In this document: positions 11,901 through 21,291 of the stretch, one piece after another
How positions within the stretch are numbered: position 1 is the first letter of the stretch
Layout of the letters: every line of letters begins with the position of its first letter
DNA from: Odiellus spinosus
Lineage: Eukaryota > Arthropoda > Arachnida > Opiliones > Phalangiidae
Reading direction: 5' to 3'
Assembly: GCA_963920705.1 (NCBI GenBank)
Contig: OY987232.1
Coordinates: 10,443,318-10,507,317, forward strand
Length of the DNA stretch: 64,000 bases
Translations under genes and position numbers: made by a program
Notes under the pieces: generated by a model
Told to the model about the DNA's origin: nothing
Databases searched by the model: none
The model's input: only the letters and a program-made list of their open reading frames with translations

Positions 11901-14900
11901 GTATAATTCATTAATTGGTTAATAATAATCTAATTTTAAATGTCATCTAATGATTACCTCTTCATAATCGTGAAACTAATGGATTCTGCAGGTGGTTTGT
12001 ATAATTATTTAATAACTAATAATATTGAAATTTTAAATATGCACTACTCAATACCTTTTTTAATATTGTATAAAAATGGATTCTTCAGGAAGTAAGTATA
12101 ATTCATTAATTGGTTATTAATAATCTAATTTTAAATGTCATCTAATGATTACCTCTTCATAATCGTGAAACTAATGGATTCTGCAGGTGGTGGGTATAAT
12201 TATTTATTAACTAATAATATTGAAATTTTGAATATGCACTAATCAATACCTTTTTTAATATTGAATAAAAATGGATTCCGCAGGAGGTAAGTATAATTCA
12301 TTAATTTAATAATAATCTAATTTTAAATGTCATCTAATGATTACCTCTTCATAATCGTGAAACCAATGGATTCTGCAGGTGGTGGGTATAATTATTTAAT
12401 AACTAATAATATTGAAATTTTAAATATGCACTAATCAATACCTTTTTAATATTGTATAAAAATGTATTCCGCAGGAGGTAAGTATAATTCATTAATTATT
12501 TAATAATAATCTAATTTTAAATGTCATCTAAAACCGCTTCATAATCGTGAAACCAATGGATTCTGCAGCTGGTGGGTATAATTATTTATTAACTAATAAT
12601 ATTGAAATTTGGAATATGCACTAATCAATACCTTTTTTAATATTGAATAAAAATGGATTCCGCAGGAGGTAAGTATAATTCATTAATTTAATAATAATCT
12701 AATTTTAAATGCCATCTAATGATTACCTCTTCATAATCGTGAAACCAATGGATTCTGCAGGTGGTGGGTATAATTATTTAATAACTAATAATATTGAAAT
12801 TTTGAATATGCACTAATCAATACCTTTTTTAATATTGTATAAAAATGGATTCTACAGGAGGTAAGTATAATTCATTAATTGGTTAATAATAATCTAATTT
12901 TAAATGTCATCTAATGATTAACTCTTCATAATCGTAAAACCAATGGATTCTGCAGCTGGTGGGTATAATTATATAGTAACTAATAATATTGAAATATTAA
13001 ATATGCACTAATCAATACTTTTTTTAATATCGTATAAAAATGGATTCGACAGGAAGTAAGTATAATTCATTTATTGGTTAATAATAATATTATTTTAAAT
13101 GTAAACCAATGATTACCTTTCATAATTCTGTAATTAATGGATTCTGTAGAGCCTGGTACGAATATTTATTAACTTATAATATTGCAGTTTTTAGTACGCA
13201 CTAATCAATAACTTTCTAATTTTGTATAAAAATGGATTCTGCAGGAGGTAAGTATAATTCATTTAATGGTTAATAATAACCAAATTTTAAATGTGAACTA
13301 ATGATTACCATTTCATAATTGTAAAACCAATGGATTCTACAGCTGGTGGGTATCAGTATTTACAGAAGCCGATGAAACCCTCCTTTGAAGTCTACTACTC
13401 TAATGTTCCATATAGCGCTCCTCTGTATGGGTAAAATTCCCAATTTTACGAGATCGGAGGGGTCCTACTTCATACCCCCTGTCTACGGAAAATTGGAAAT
13501 TCTCTTTCTCCACAAACGACGACGTTTTTTTGACGAACTCCAAGGCTGCTAGAGATATTCGCTCGACGAACTCCCGCTCCGAAAACATCTACCGTTAGGA
13601 GGCGTACGAATCGCGCTTTTTGAAACTAGCCCATACAGAGAGGGGTAAACAAGACCCGGGAGTAATAGACTTCAAAGGAGGGTTTCATCGGCTTCTGGTA
13701 TTTATCAACTAATAATATGGAAATTTTAAATAAGCACTAATCAATCCCTTTTAAATATTGTATAAAATGGATACTGCAGGAGGTTAGTATTATTCATTTA
13801 TTGGTTAATTATAATTTAATTATAAATGTAAACCAATGATAACCTTTTCATAATTGTGTAACCAATGGATTCTGCAGAAGGTGAGTTGAATTATTTATTA
13901 ACTGATAATATTAAAGTTTTCAATTCGCACTAATCAATACCTTTGTCAAATTATATAAAAAATGGATTCTGCAGGAGGTGGGTATAATTATTTAATGTTT
14001 AATAATAATATAATTTTAATTATGAACAAATGATTACCTTTTCATAATTGTGAAACAAATAGATTCTGCAGATGGTGGGTATAATTATTTAGTAACTAAT
14101 AATATTGAAATTTTAAATATTCACTAATCAAAACATTTTAAAATTGTATAAAAATGGATTCTACAGGACGTAATAATTTTTCATTTATTGGTTAATAATA
14201 TCTTAATTTAAAATGTGAATTAATGAATACTTTTTCTCTATTGTAAAACTAATGGATCCTACAGCTGGTGGGTCTTATTATTTAATATCTAATAGTATTG
14301 AAATTTTAAATATTCACTAATCACGATTCACAATTTTTAAAATTGTATAAAAATGTATTTTGCAGGTCGTATGTATAATTCATTTATTGGTTAATAACAA
14401 TCTAATTTTAAATGTCATCTAATGATTACCTTTTCATAATCGTCAAACTAATGGATTCTGCAGGTGGTGGGTATAATTATTTAACTAATAATATTGAAAT
14501 TTTAAATATGCACTAATCAATACCTTTTTTAATATTGTATAAAAATGGATTCCGCAGGAGGTAAGTATAATTCATTAATTTAATAATAATCTAATTTTAA
14601 ATGTCATCTAATGATTACCTCTTCATAATCGTCAAACTAATGGATTCTGCAGGTGGTGGGTATAATTATTTAACTTATAATATTGAAATTTTAAATATGC
14701 ACTAATCAATACCTTTTTTAATATTGTATAAAAATGGATTCCACAGGAGGTAAGTATTATTCATTAATTGGTTAATAATAATCTAATTTTAAATGTCATC
14801 TAATGATTACCTCTTCATAATCGTGAAACTTATGGATTCTGCAGGTGGTGGGTATAATTATTTAACTAATAATATTGAAATTTTAAATATGCATTAATCA

Positions 14901-17900
14901 ATACCTTTTTTAATATTGTATAAAAATGGATTCCGCAGGAGGTAAGTATAATTCATTAATTGGTTAATAATAATCTAATTTTAAATGTCATCTAATGATT
15001 ACCTCTTCATAATCGTGAAACTAATGGATTCTGCAGGTGGTTTGTATAATTATTTAATAACTAATAATATTGAAATTTTAAATATGCACTAATCAATACC
15101 TTTTTTAATATTGTATAAAAATGGATTCTTCAGGAAGTAAGTATAATTCATTAATTGGTTAATAATAATCTAATTTTAAATGTCATCTAATGATTACCTC
15201 TTCATAATCGTGAAACTAATGGATTCTGCAGGTGGTGGGTATAATTATTTATTAACTAATAATATTGAAATTTTGAATATGCACTAATCAATACCTTTTT
15301 TAATATTGTATAAAAATGGATTCCGCAGGAGGTAAGTATAATTCATTAATTAAATAATAATCTAATTTTAAATGTCATCTAATGATTACCTCTTCATAAT
15401 CGTGAAACCAATGGATTCTGCAGGTGGTGGGTATAATTATTTAATAACTAATAATATTGAAATTTTGAATATGCACTAATCAATACCTTTTTTAATATTG
15501 TATAAAAATGGATTCTACAGGAGGTAAGTATAATTCATTAATTGGTGAATAATAATCTAATTTTAAATGTCATCTAATGATTAACTCTTCATAATCGTGA
15601 AACCAATGGATTCTGCAGCTGGTGGGTATTATAGTATTATATATTATAAAGTAACTAATAATATTGAAATATTAAATATGCACTAATCAATACCTTTTTT
15701 TAATATCGTATAAAAATGGATTCGACAGGAAGTAAGTATAATTCATTTATTGGTTAATAATTATATTATTTTAAATGTAAACCAATGATTACCTTTCATA
15801 ATTCTGTAACCAATGGATTCTGTAGAGCCTGGTACGAATATTTATTAACTTATAATATTACAGTTTTTAATACTTACTAATCAATAACTTTTTAATTTTG
15901 TATAAAAATGGATTCTGCAGGAGGTAAGTATAATTCATTTAATGGTTAATAATAACCAAATTTTAAATGTGAACTAATGATCACCATTTCATAATTGTAA
16001 AACCAATGGATTCTACAGCTGGTGGGTATCAGTATTTACAGAAGCCGATGAAACCCTCCTTTGAAGTCTTCTACTACTCTAATGTTCCATATAGCGCTCC
16101 TCTGTATGGGTAAAATTCCCAATTTTACGAGATCGGAGGGGTCCTTCTTCATACCCCCTGTCTACGGAAAATTGTAAATTCTCTTTCTCCACAAACGACG
16201 ACGTTTTTTTGACGAACTCCAAGGCTGCTAGAGATATTCGCTCGACGAACTCCCGCTCCGAAAACATCTACCGTTAGGAGGCGTACGAATCGCGCTTTTT
16301 GAAACTAACCCATACAGAGAGGGGTAAACAAGACCCGGGAGTAATAGATTTCAAAGGAGGGTTTCATCGGCTTCTGGTATTTATCAACTAATAATATGGA
16401 AATTTTAAATAAGCACTAATCAATCCCTTTTAAATATTGTATAAAATGGATACTGCAGGAGGTTAGTATTATTCATTTATTGGTTAATTATAATTTAATT
16501 ATAAATGTAAACCAATGATTACCTTTTCATAATTGTGTAACCAATGGATTCTGCAGAAGGTGGGTTGAATTATTTATTAACTGATAATATTAAAGTTTTC
16601 AATTCGCACTAATCAATACCTTTGTCAAATTATATAAAAAATGGATTCTGCAGGAGGTGGGTATAATTATTTAATGTTTAATAATAATATAATTTTAATT
16701 ATGAACAAATGATTACCTTTTCATAATTGTGAAACAAATGGATTCAGCAGATGGTGGGTATAATTATTTATTACCTAATAATTTTGATATTTTAAATATA
16801 CACTAATCAATATGTTTTAGTATTGTATAAAAATTTATTCTTCAGAAAGTAAGTATAATTCCTTTATTGGTTAATATTAATTTTATTTTGAAAGCCCGAA
16901 CTAATGAACTTCTCATAATTGCGGATCCTATAGATTCAGCAAGTGGTAAGTATAAATTTATTTGTAAATTCTAGAAACGCATTCTCTTCAAATTAAGGAG
17001 ACAATGCAACTTAACAGTAGGCTTAACTGGAATCCATAGTGTGTTTGAAATCTCGTCGTTAACGAGTCTACGGCCAATCACGCTTCATCCCGCCAGTAAA
17101 AGATTCGTTAACGCAAGAACAAATTATACTGTAGATTGGCCCAGAACAGCCTCTATAGGTTTTTCCTCTAGATATGAAATTCCCGGCTATTATTTAGTGT
17201 GCTGTAGGACGCGTAGGAAATGGCTCTACGATCGCAGTATGTAAACGTAGATAAGAGATTAGTTCAGTGAAGGACAAACTAAAGGGCCTGAGATTAAAGT
17301 GCCACCGTCGCTGTGGGTCCATCTGCAGTATACTTGGCCCATGGCTAACGATGAGATTTGAAATTCTCCTCGGATCTCTGTTAAGTCTTTTTTTCCACCT
17401 TTATTTGTAAATGTTTTTCTAGTGGATTAGGCCTTTTTAAATCATTATTTTGGAGTATTGGGAAGGTTAGATTGCGAGGGTAACTTTACCTAAAGATCGC
17501 CTAGTAGACAGGGACTCGAAAGCTCTGAAGAGGAGGGAAAGAGAGAGAGGGGTTTAAAAATAAACACCAGTATCATCCAGCTACGATTACTATTTGGGCA
17601 GCAATAAACAAGGGCGGATTAACATGTAAAAAACCCCTAATGATTTTTATGAAATTTTGCACAGACAATCTATATTCCAAGGTAAGAATCCGTGCCAAGT
17701 TTTCGGTTTTATTCTATAGGCATTATAGACGATGATGGGCCCATAACATAGAGCGCTATCGCGTTCACTGAAGTGGTAGTTTTACTTTTTTCAATCTTAA
17801 TATTATTCTTTTCAATATTAAATTAAAATTATTATTACAAATTCAGGAAAATAAATAAACAAAACTGGCACTAAAACGTTAGTAAATAAAGTATCTTAAA

Positions 17901-18524
17901 AACGTAATTAAAATCCAATGTCCGTAAATACGTCCGTAACTTTTCTATCCCCTTTCCACCTCCCCCTTGGCGTACTACATTGAGTATTTATTTAACCCAG
18001 GGGACTGAACATTAATTTGAATTATCTTTCATTATGAGAAAACTGAAAACCTTTAAAGGGAGAATGCAACCTAACAACAAGTGGTTTTTTATCGATTCCT
18101 TATTTTTTAAATAGGCCTAATCCACTACTGAAAATATTTACAAACAAATATTAAACTAGAAATAAATTTAAAACTTACCCTGAAAATAGGCTTAGTGGGA
18201 TTCATGGAGCTCCTGATTTCCTCGCGTGTAAGATCTAGCGACGTAAGTCTCGTGGAGATCTCGCGTGAACGACTAGCCTTTGCTCATTGGTCGCTAGAGC
18301 TTACACGGACGCGATTCAGGATCTCCATGAATTCCACTAAGCCTATTTTCCGGGTAAGTTTTAAATTTATTTCTAGTTTAATATTTGTATTGTAAACTTT
18401 TTATCGATAGATTAGGCCTATTTAAACGATAAGGAATCGATAAAAAATCACTTGTAATTAGGTTTCATTCTCCCTTTAAGATGAGTTACGACTAAAAATC
18501 TGTAAATTTATTTCAGAAAAATAG
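8825..18524 (+). CDS. Candidate microexon gene U2 (secreted Gly-rich peptide)
   Basis: Inferred gene: leader exon 8825-8918, about 75 microexon-like cores from 9075 to 16945, terminal acceptor at 18516 with stop at 18522-18524. All cores are 3, 6 or 12 nt. Read in phase 1 from the leader, the cores give DAGAKIDAPPLGLGRGKAGD and then a run dominated by Gly (alternating GGA/GGT) with Ala, Asp, Arg, Ser, Pro, Lys and Glu, ending Glu-Lys-stop. That is about 85 residues after a 31-residue leader if all intact cores are used. Phases 0 and 2 meet stops (core TAG at 9771; C|TAA in the 12-nt core at 9275). No homologue is recognised. Micro-exon genes for secreted proteins are known in schistosomes and aphids (bicycle genes), but arrays of 3-nt exons would be exceptional. 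The alternative is a non-coding satellite derived from one microexon unit. Confidence 0.45.
9075..9967 (+). repeat. U2 array block 1: diverse cores
   Basis: The first, most diverged units. Cores (first base): ATG 9075, CTGGCG 9173, CTAAAATTGATG 9275, CTC 9381, CTC 9478, a decayed unit near 9573 lacking an AG, CTT 9672, TAG 9771, GAC 9867, TTG 9965. Acceptors are CGCAG, TGCAG, TCCAG and TGTAG. Donors are GTAAGA, GTAAGT, GTCTGT, GTGAGT and GTGGGT. The 6- and 12-nt cores are also multiples of three. In phase 1 these read D-AG-AKID-A-P-P-L-G-L. Confidence 0.85.
10051..10726 (+). repeat. U2 array block 2
   Basis: Cores: GAC 10051, GTG 10148, GAA 10245, AGGCTG 10342, GTGATG 10429, GTG 10531, CTG 10627, CTG 10724. 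The block closely resembles U1 units 4566-5061, indicating exchange or duplication between arrays. Donors alternate between the GTAAGT-like class and the GTGGGT class. Confidence 0.85.
10819..13345 (+). repeat. U2 array block 3 (27 units)
   Basis: Cores: GAG 10819, GAG 10927, ATG 11024, GAC 11119, CTG 11217, GTC 11320 (acceptor changed to GAAG), GTG 11415, GAG 11510, GTG 11608, GAG 11702, GTG 11800, GAG 11894, GTG 11992, GAA 12089, GTG 12187, GAG 12284, GTG 12379, GAG 12475, CTG 12569, GAG 12666, GTG 12761, GAG 12858, CTG 12956, GAA 13053, AGCCTG 13150, GAG 13245, CTG 13343. A strict two-unit alternation holds over most of the block: GAG followed by GTAAGT, then GTG or CTG followed by GTGGGT. 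The dimer period is about 190 bp. Confidence 0.9.
13363..13697. mobile_element. MITE family 1, copy C, with 7-bp target duplication
   Basis: Inserted in an array intron. GTATTTA is present at 13356-13362 and 13698-13704. The homologous unit at 5059 in U1 shows the empty site (CAGTATTTATCAAC), proving the insertion boundaries and a 7-bp duplication. Confidence 0.97.
13780..16021 (+). repeat. U2 array block 4 (duplicate of block 3)
   Basis: Cores: GAG 13780, AAG 13878, GAG 13975, ATG 14072, GAC 14167, CTG 14265, GTC 14366, GTG 14464, GAG 14558, GTG 14653, GAG 14747, GTG 14845, GAG 14939, GTG 15037, GAA 15134, GTG 15232, GAG 15329, GTG 15424, GAG 15521, CTG 15619, GAA 15729, AGCCTG 15826, GAG 15921, CTG 16019. 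The order of cores repeats that of block 3 with small deletions, and the block ends in the same MITE insertion site. In the GTC unit the acceptor is intact (TGCAG), whereas in block 3 it is mutated. Confidence 0.9.
16039..16376. mobile_element. MITE family 1, copy D, with 7-bp target duplication
   Basis: Flanked by GTATTTA at 16032-16038 and 16377-16383, in the same intron position as copy C. The two are one insertion copied by segmental duplication of about 2.7 kb of array, not independent events. Confidence 0.97.
16459..16945 (+). repeat. U2 array block 5 (3' end of array)
   Basis: Cores: GAG 16459, AAG 16557, GAG 16654, ATG 16751, AAA 16846, CAAGTG 16940. The last unit reads TTCAG, CAAGTG, GTAAGT. 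In U1 the equivalent last unit (5440) has lost the strong donor. In phase 1 the block reads G-E-G-D-E-TS and joins the terminal exon as Glu-Lys-stop. Confidence 0.85.
16946..18052 (+). other. U2 region between array and terminal acceptor
   Basis: Homologous to 5461-6700 (shared ATCCATAGTGTGTTT and GCTGTAGGACGCGTAGG) but shortened near 17720. A (GA)n run lies at 17538-17550. Short open frames (for example 17041-17244) are not conserved with U1 and are not called. Confidence 0.55.
18057..18475. mobile_element. TTAA-flanked MITE
   Basis: 419-bp palindromic element with ends AGGGAGAATG...CATTCTCCCT, flanked by TTAA at 18053-18056 and 18476-18479. U1 (6717) and U3 (26220) show the uninserted sequence, with a single TTAA in U1 (ACCTTTAAGTGGAGTT). 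TTAA targeting is typical of piggyBac and some Kolobok elements; the terminal bases do not match canonical piggyBac CCC. A nearly symmetrical 66-codon frame inside is a palindrome by-product. Confidence 0.93.
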
Positions 18525-18672
18525 TAAAAGCCTTCAGGAACGTGGAATCTTCAAACATGCGCACATTGGGACAAAATATATTTACTGCAGACGCCACGAT
18601 GATTCCACACCTTTATTTCGCACTTTTTAATAGTTTAAAGGCTGTATTATGTTTGATTGTATCTTAAATTAA
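18517..18672 (+). other. Candidate terminal exon / 3' UTR of U2
   Basis: Acceptor TTTATTTCAG ends at 18516. Phase 1 gives NAA AAA TAG, stop 18522-18524. Relative to U1 and U3 it carries a 1-nt deletion and a 2-nt insertion after the stop, acceptable only if this is untranslated. AATTAA at 18667 is the counterpart of the U3 AATAAA. Confidence 0.45.
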
Positions 18673-19283
18673 AAGAAAGCTAATATTGTATCATTATATT
18701 ATTCATTTTATTATATTATTAAATCAGAAATATGGAAAACATATTAATTGGAATTTTTATTTATTTCCACGAAGCAAACAATCTAGGGAAATGAGAGTTT
18801 TAAGTTTATATCCGTGAAAACTAAGAGAAGAAATTAAGATCTCAACGAAAGTGAATAATGGAGAAATTCATTAATTGCCTTATTCTTATTTTATAACTGC
18901 CCGGCCCGGCCCGTTGAATTTTTCAATCATGGAAAGCCCGGTCCGGTCCGGCCCGATCGAGTATTAGACACCATACCTCAATTACAAAACGGCTAATGGG
19001 GTTTTCGTTTCTGCCGCTAGCGCGATCACTGAAATTTGAGTCCAGATTTAGTTGACGCGTCTTTGGTAAGAATAAAAACACAAATTTAAATATTAATTTT
19101 TAAGTTCGAAGCGCGTGTTGGTGCGTTATTGGTTGTCGTAAACTTTAAATTCAAAAGTGGGGCTGTCACTTTTTATTAAAACGCTTTTGGATTATATTTT
19201 TAATTTTGTCATACTATTAAAATGCAATACTCAAAATTTCATACCTCTTGGTTAATATTAATCAATGGTTGACGCGTTCTTAA
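18673..19283. other. No gene seen
   Basis: AT-rich spacer between U2 and the U3 5' flank, apart from a short GC-rich patch at 18899-18960 made of CCGGCCCGGC and CCGGTCCGGT repeats. Confidence 0.6.
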
Positions 19284-19357
19284 AGGGAGAATGCAACCAA
19301 ATAATAATTGATTTTTTATCGATTCCTTATCGTTTAAATAGGCTTAATCCACCACTG
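19284..19357. mobile_element. Truncated TTAA-type MITE (left arm only)
   Basis: TTAA followed by AGGGAGAATGCAACCAAA and the ATCGATTCCTTAT block of the 18057 element, then abrupt junction to the U3 5' flank. The right arm is missing. Confidence 0.8.
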
Positions 19358-20079
19358 ATTGGAAGAATATAAAATAAAACCACGAAACTAAGATTATAAA
19401 TCATCTTTTTATTCGTTGTCATATTCACAAAGAGCAATTAAGTTTTGTTATCGTTGTACGAGTAAGCGAAGTAACGCGATTATAATTGCTTTCATACGCA
19501 GAGTATACGTCAATGCTTTTTAATTCTCCTAATTAATTATAATTGCAAATGTACTACATAAAAAGCGGGTTCCCAAGTCGAATAAAAACATCTGTAGCTT
19601 TCGTTTCGCGTCGTATAGAAGTTTGAATATCAAAACCGTGAGTTTTTAAATTATTTTTCTCATTTTCGAAAAATATAGTTATCCATTTTGATTGCGAATT
19701 ATCCGTTATCCCAAAATTTCAGTTAAAATGAATTTAAATACGAATGAATTTTATTAGACTGCTATGGAATAGGCCCGCAGTACCCTCGTATAGATAATTC
19801 ATCAACAATTATTTTAGATTAGGAAAACAATGGCTTTTAAACTCCGCGTATGTGATGTTGTTTCCTTAATGTTAAACATAGGAAGAATAGCAATAGAAAA
19901 TTGGAAGAGCCGTCTTCTCCTACCTAAAAACACCATTTTGTTAGAAGAGCTCTTTATCCGATTCGGGTCAAACCCGTGAAGGAAACAGAAATTAATTGTA
20001 GGAGAAAGAGAAATTTAATATTACACTTGAATCTTGATCGTCGGCCCATAACAGGGGGTGTAGGTTATGGTAGTGGTAG
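19358..20079 (+). other. Conserved 5' flank of U3 (distal)
   Basis: About 95% similar by eye to 7530-8254. No open frame. Position and order (flank, MITE copy, then leader exon) match U2. Confidence 0.65.
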
Positions 20080-20419
20080 CAGAAGTAGATGAAACCCTCT
20101 TTTGAAGTCTACTACTCTAATGATCGATATAGCGCTCCTCTCTCTATGGGTAAAATTCACAATTTTTACGAGATCGGAGGGGTCCTACTTCATACCCCCC
20201 TGTCTACGGAAAATTGGAAATTGTCTCTCTCCACATACGACGACGTTTGGTTGACGAACTCCAAGGTTGCTAGAGATATTCGCTCGACGAACTCCCGCTC
20301 CGAAAATATCTACCGTTAGAAGGCGTACGAATCGCGCAGTTTGAAACTAACCCATACAGAGAGGGGTAGACAAGACTAGGGAGTAATAGACTTCAAAGAA
20401 GGGTTACAATGGGCTTCTG
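20080..20419. mobile_element. MITE family 1, copy E
   Basis: Same variant left end (CAGAAGTAGATGAAACCC) and same position in the 5' flank as copies B and G. The right end has drifted to GGGTTACAATGGGCTTCTG. Confidence 0.9.
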
Positions 20420-21117
20420 GTGGTAGTAATAGTAGTAGAGCTCGGAATTCGTATACTTTTTAATAATTGGATAAAATCTTCAAAATTCTGATATATTATC
20501 TGTATGATTAAAAATAGACTATTTTTCATTCGAATTAACAATTCATATCCGTTTTTATCCAAAAATGGCCTTATCTAAGAATATTATCCGCGTTATACGT
20601 TCGGATAAAAAAAATCAAAACTTATTTTCGTGAAAAATATTGAAAAAAAAGATGATTTAAAATCTTAGTTTCGTTGTTTTATTTAAATCCTTCAAATTAA
20701 GTAAATTTGAAATATTTTTTTATATTTTAGACTAATTCTGGAAACGCGAATTTTCTTATCCATCGTTATACGTTTGAATACGAGTAATTTGTTCGTAGAT
20801 AAAGCGCCAAACGCTTATCTTCGGGTAAACCTTATACATTTAACAATTATCCGAAAATAAAATATCTAAAAATATACGAATAACAGAAGATAATGGATAT
20901 CCGATTCCGAACAAAATAGCGTCACAATGGGCTCTCGGGGTGTGGATTATATTAGGAACTAGGCCATCTTGTTTCTCCTTTATTCACTGTTTTGGGATCT
21001 ATTACATAATGCCCTTTAGCAAGGAAATTTGAAATTCTCTATCATCTTATACCGAGGAAGGGGATTATCCACGTTTAATAATTGGTTACTCTCCCGAAAA
21101 ATATTATCCGCTTTTGA
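20420..21117 (+). other. U3 5' flank (proximal)
   Basis: Matches 39315-39915 (orphan copy 4) at about 95%, but is mostly absent from U2. Many ATCCGNNTTATC-like words. No open frame. Confidence 0.55.
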
Positions 21118-21127
21118 TTATAAAATA
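21118..21127 (+). promoter_or_regulatory. TATA-like box of U3
   Basis: TTATAAAATA, identical to the U2 word at 8728, 80 nt before the U3 ATG. Confidence 0.45.
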
Positions 21128-21197
21128 TAACCATCGAATAAAAAGATAAATTTAATTATCGACTGTTTTTTCCAAATCAGGTGTTAAAATCTGAAAG

Positions 21198-21291
21198 ATG
21201 CTATCCAACCAAATGATCCACCGTTTTACTTTACGATTCGTCGTGTTCATAGCCATGGCACTTCTTCTGGCAAACGCAGCTTATTCCCAGA
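21198..21291 (+). CDS. U3 leader exon (signal peptide)
   Basis: 94 nt, 31 residues plus one base (A), starting MLSNQMIHRF, with hydrophobic core FVVFIAMALLLANAA and donor A|GTAATT at 21292. Exon length, phase and the motif MLSN-MIHRFTL are identical to U2, while hydrophobic positions vary conservatively. A good signal peptide by inspection, with possible cleavage after ANAA. Confidence 0.65.

Noticed and set aside
4351-16800. Mini-frames beginning ATGGATTCTGCAGG in each array unit (MDSAGGGYNY and MDSAGGKYNS)
   Set aside because: They overlap the acceptor and core, end after 13-22 codons at different places in the two unit classes, and the ATG is lost in several units without other decay.
9075-16945. 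CRISPR-like array (regular repeats with variable cores)
   Set aside because: Units are ~97 bp of mostly repeat with 3-nt variable cores, in a eukaryotic context with no cas genes; spacer length is far too short.
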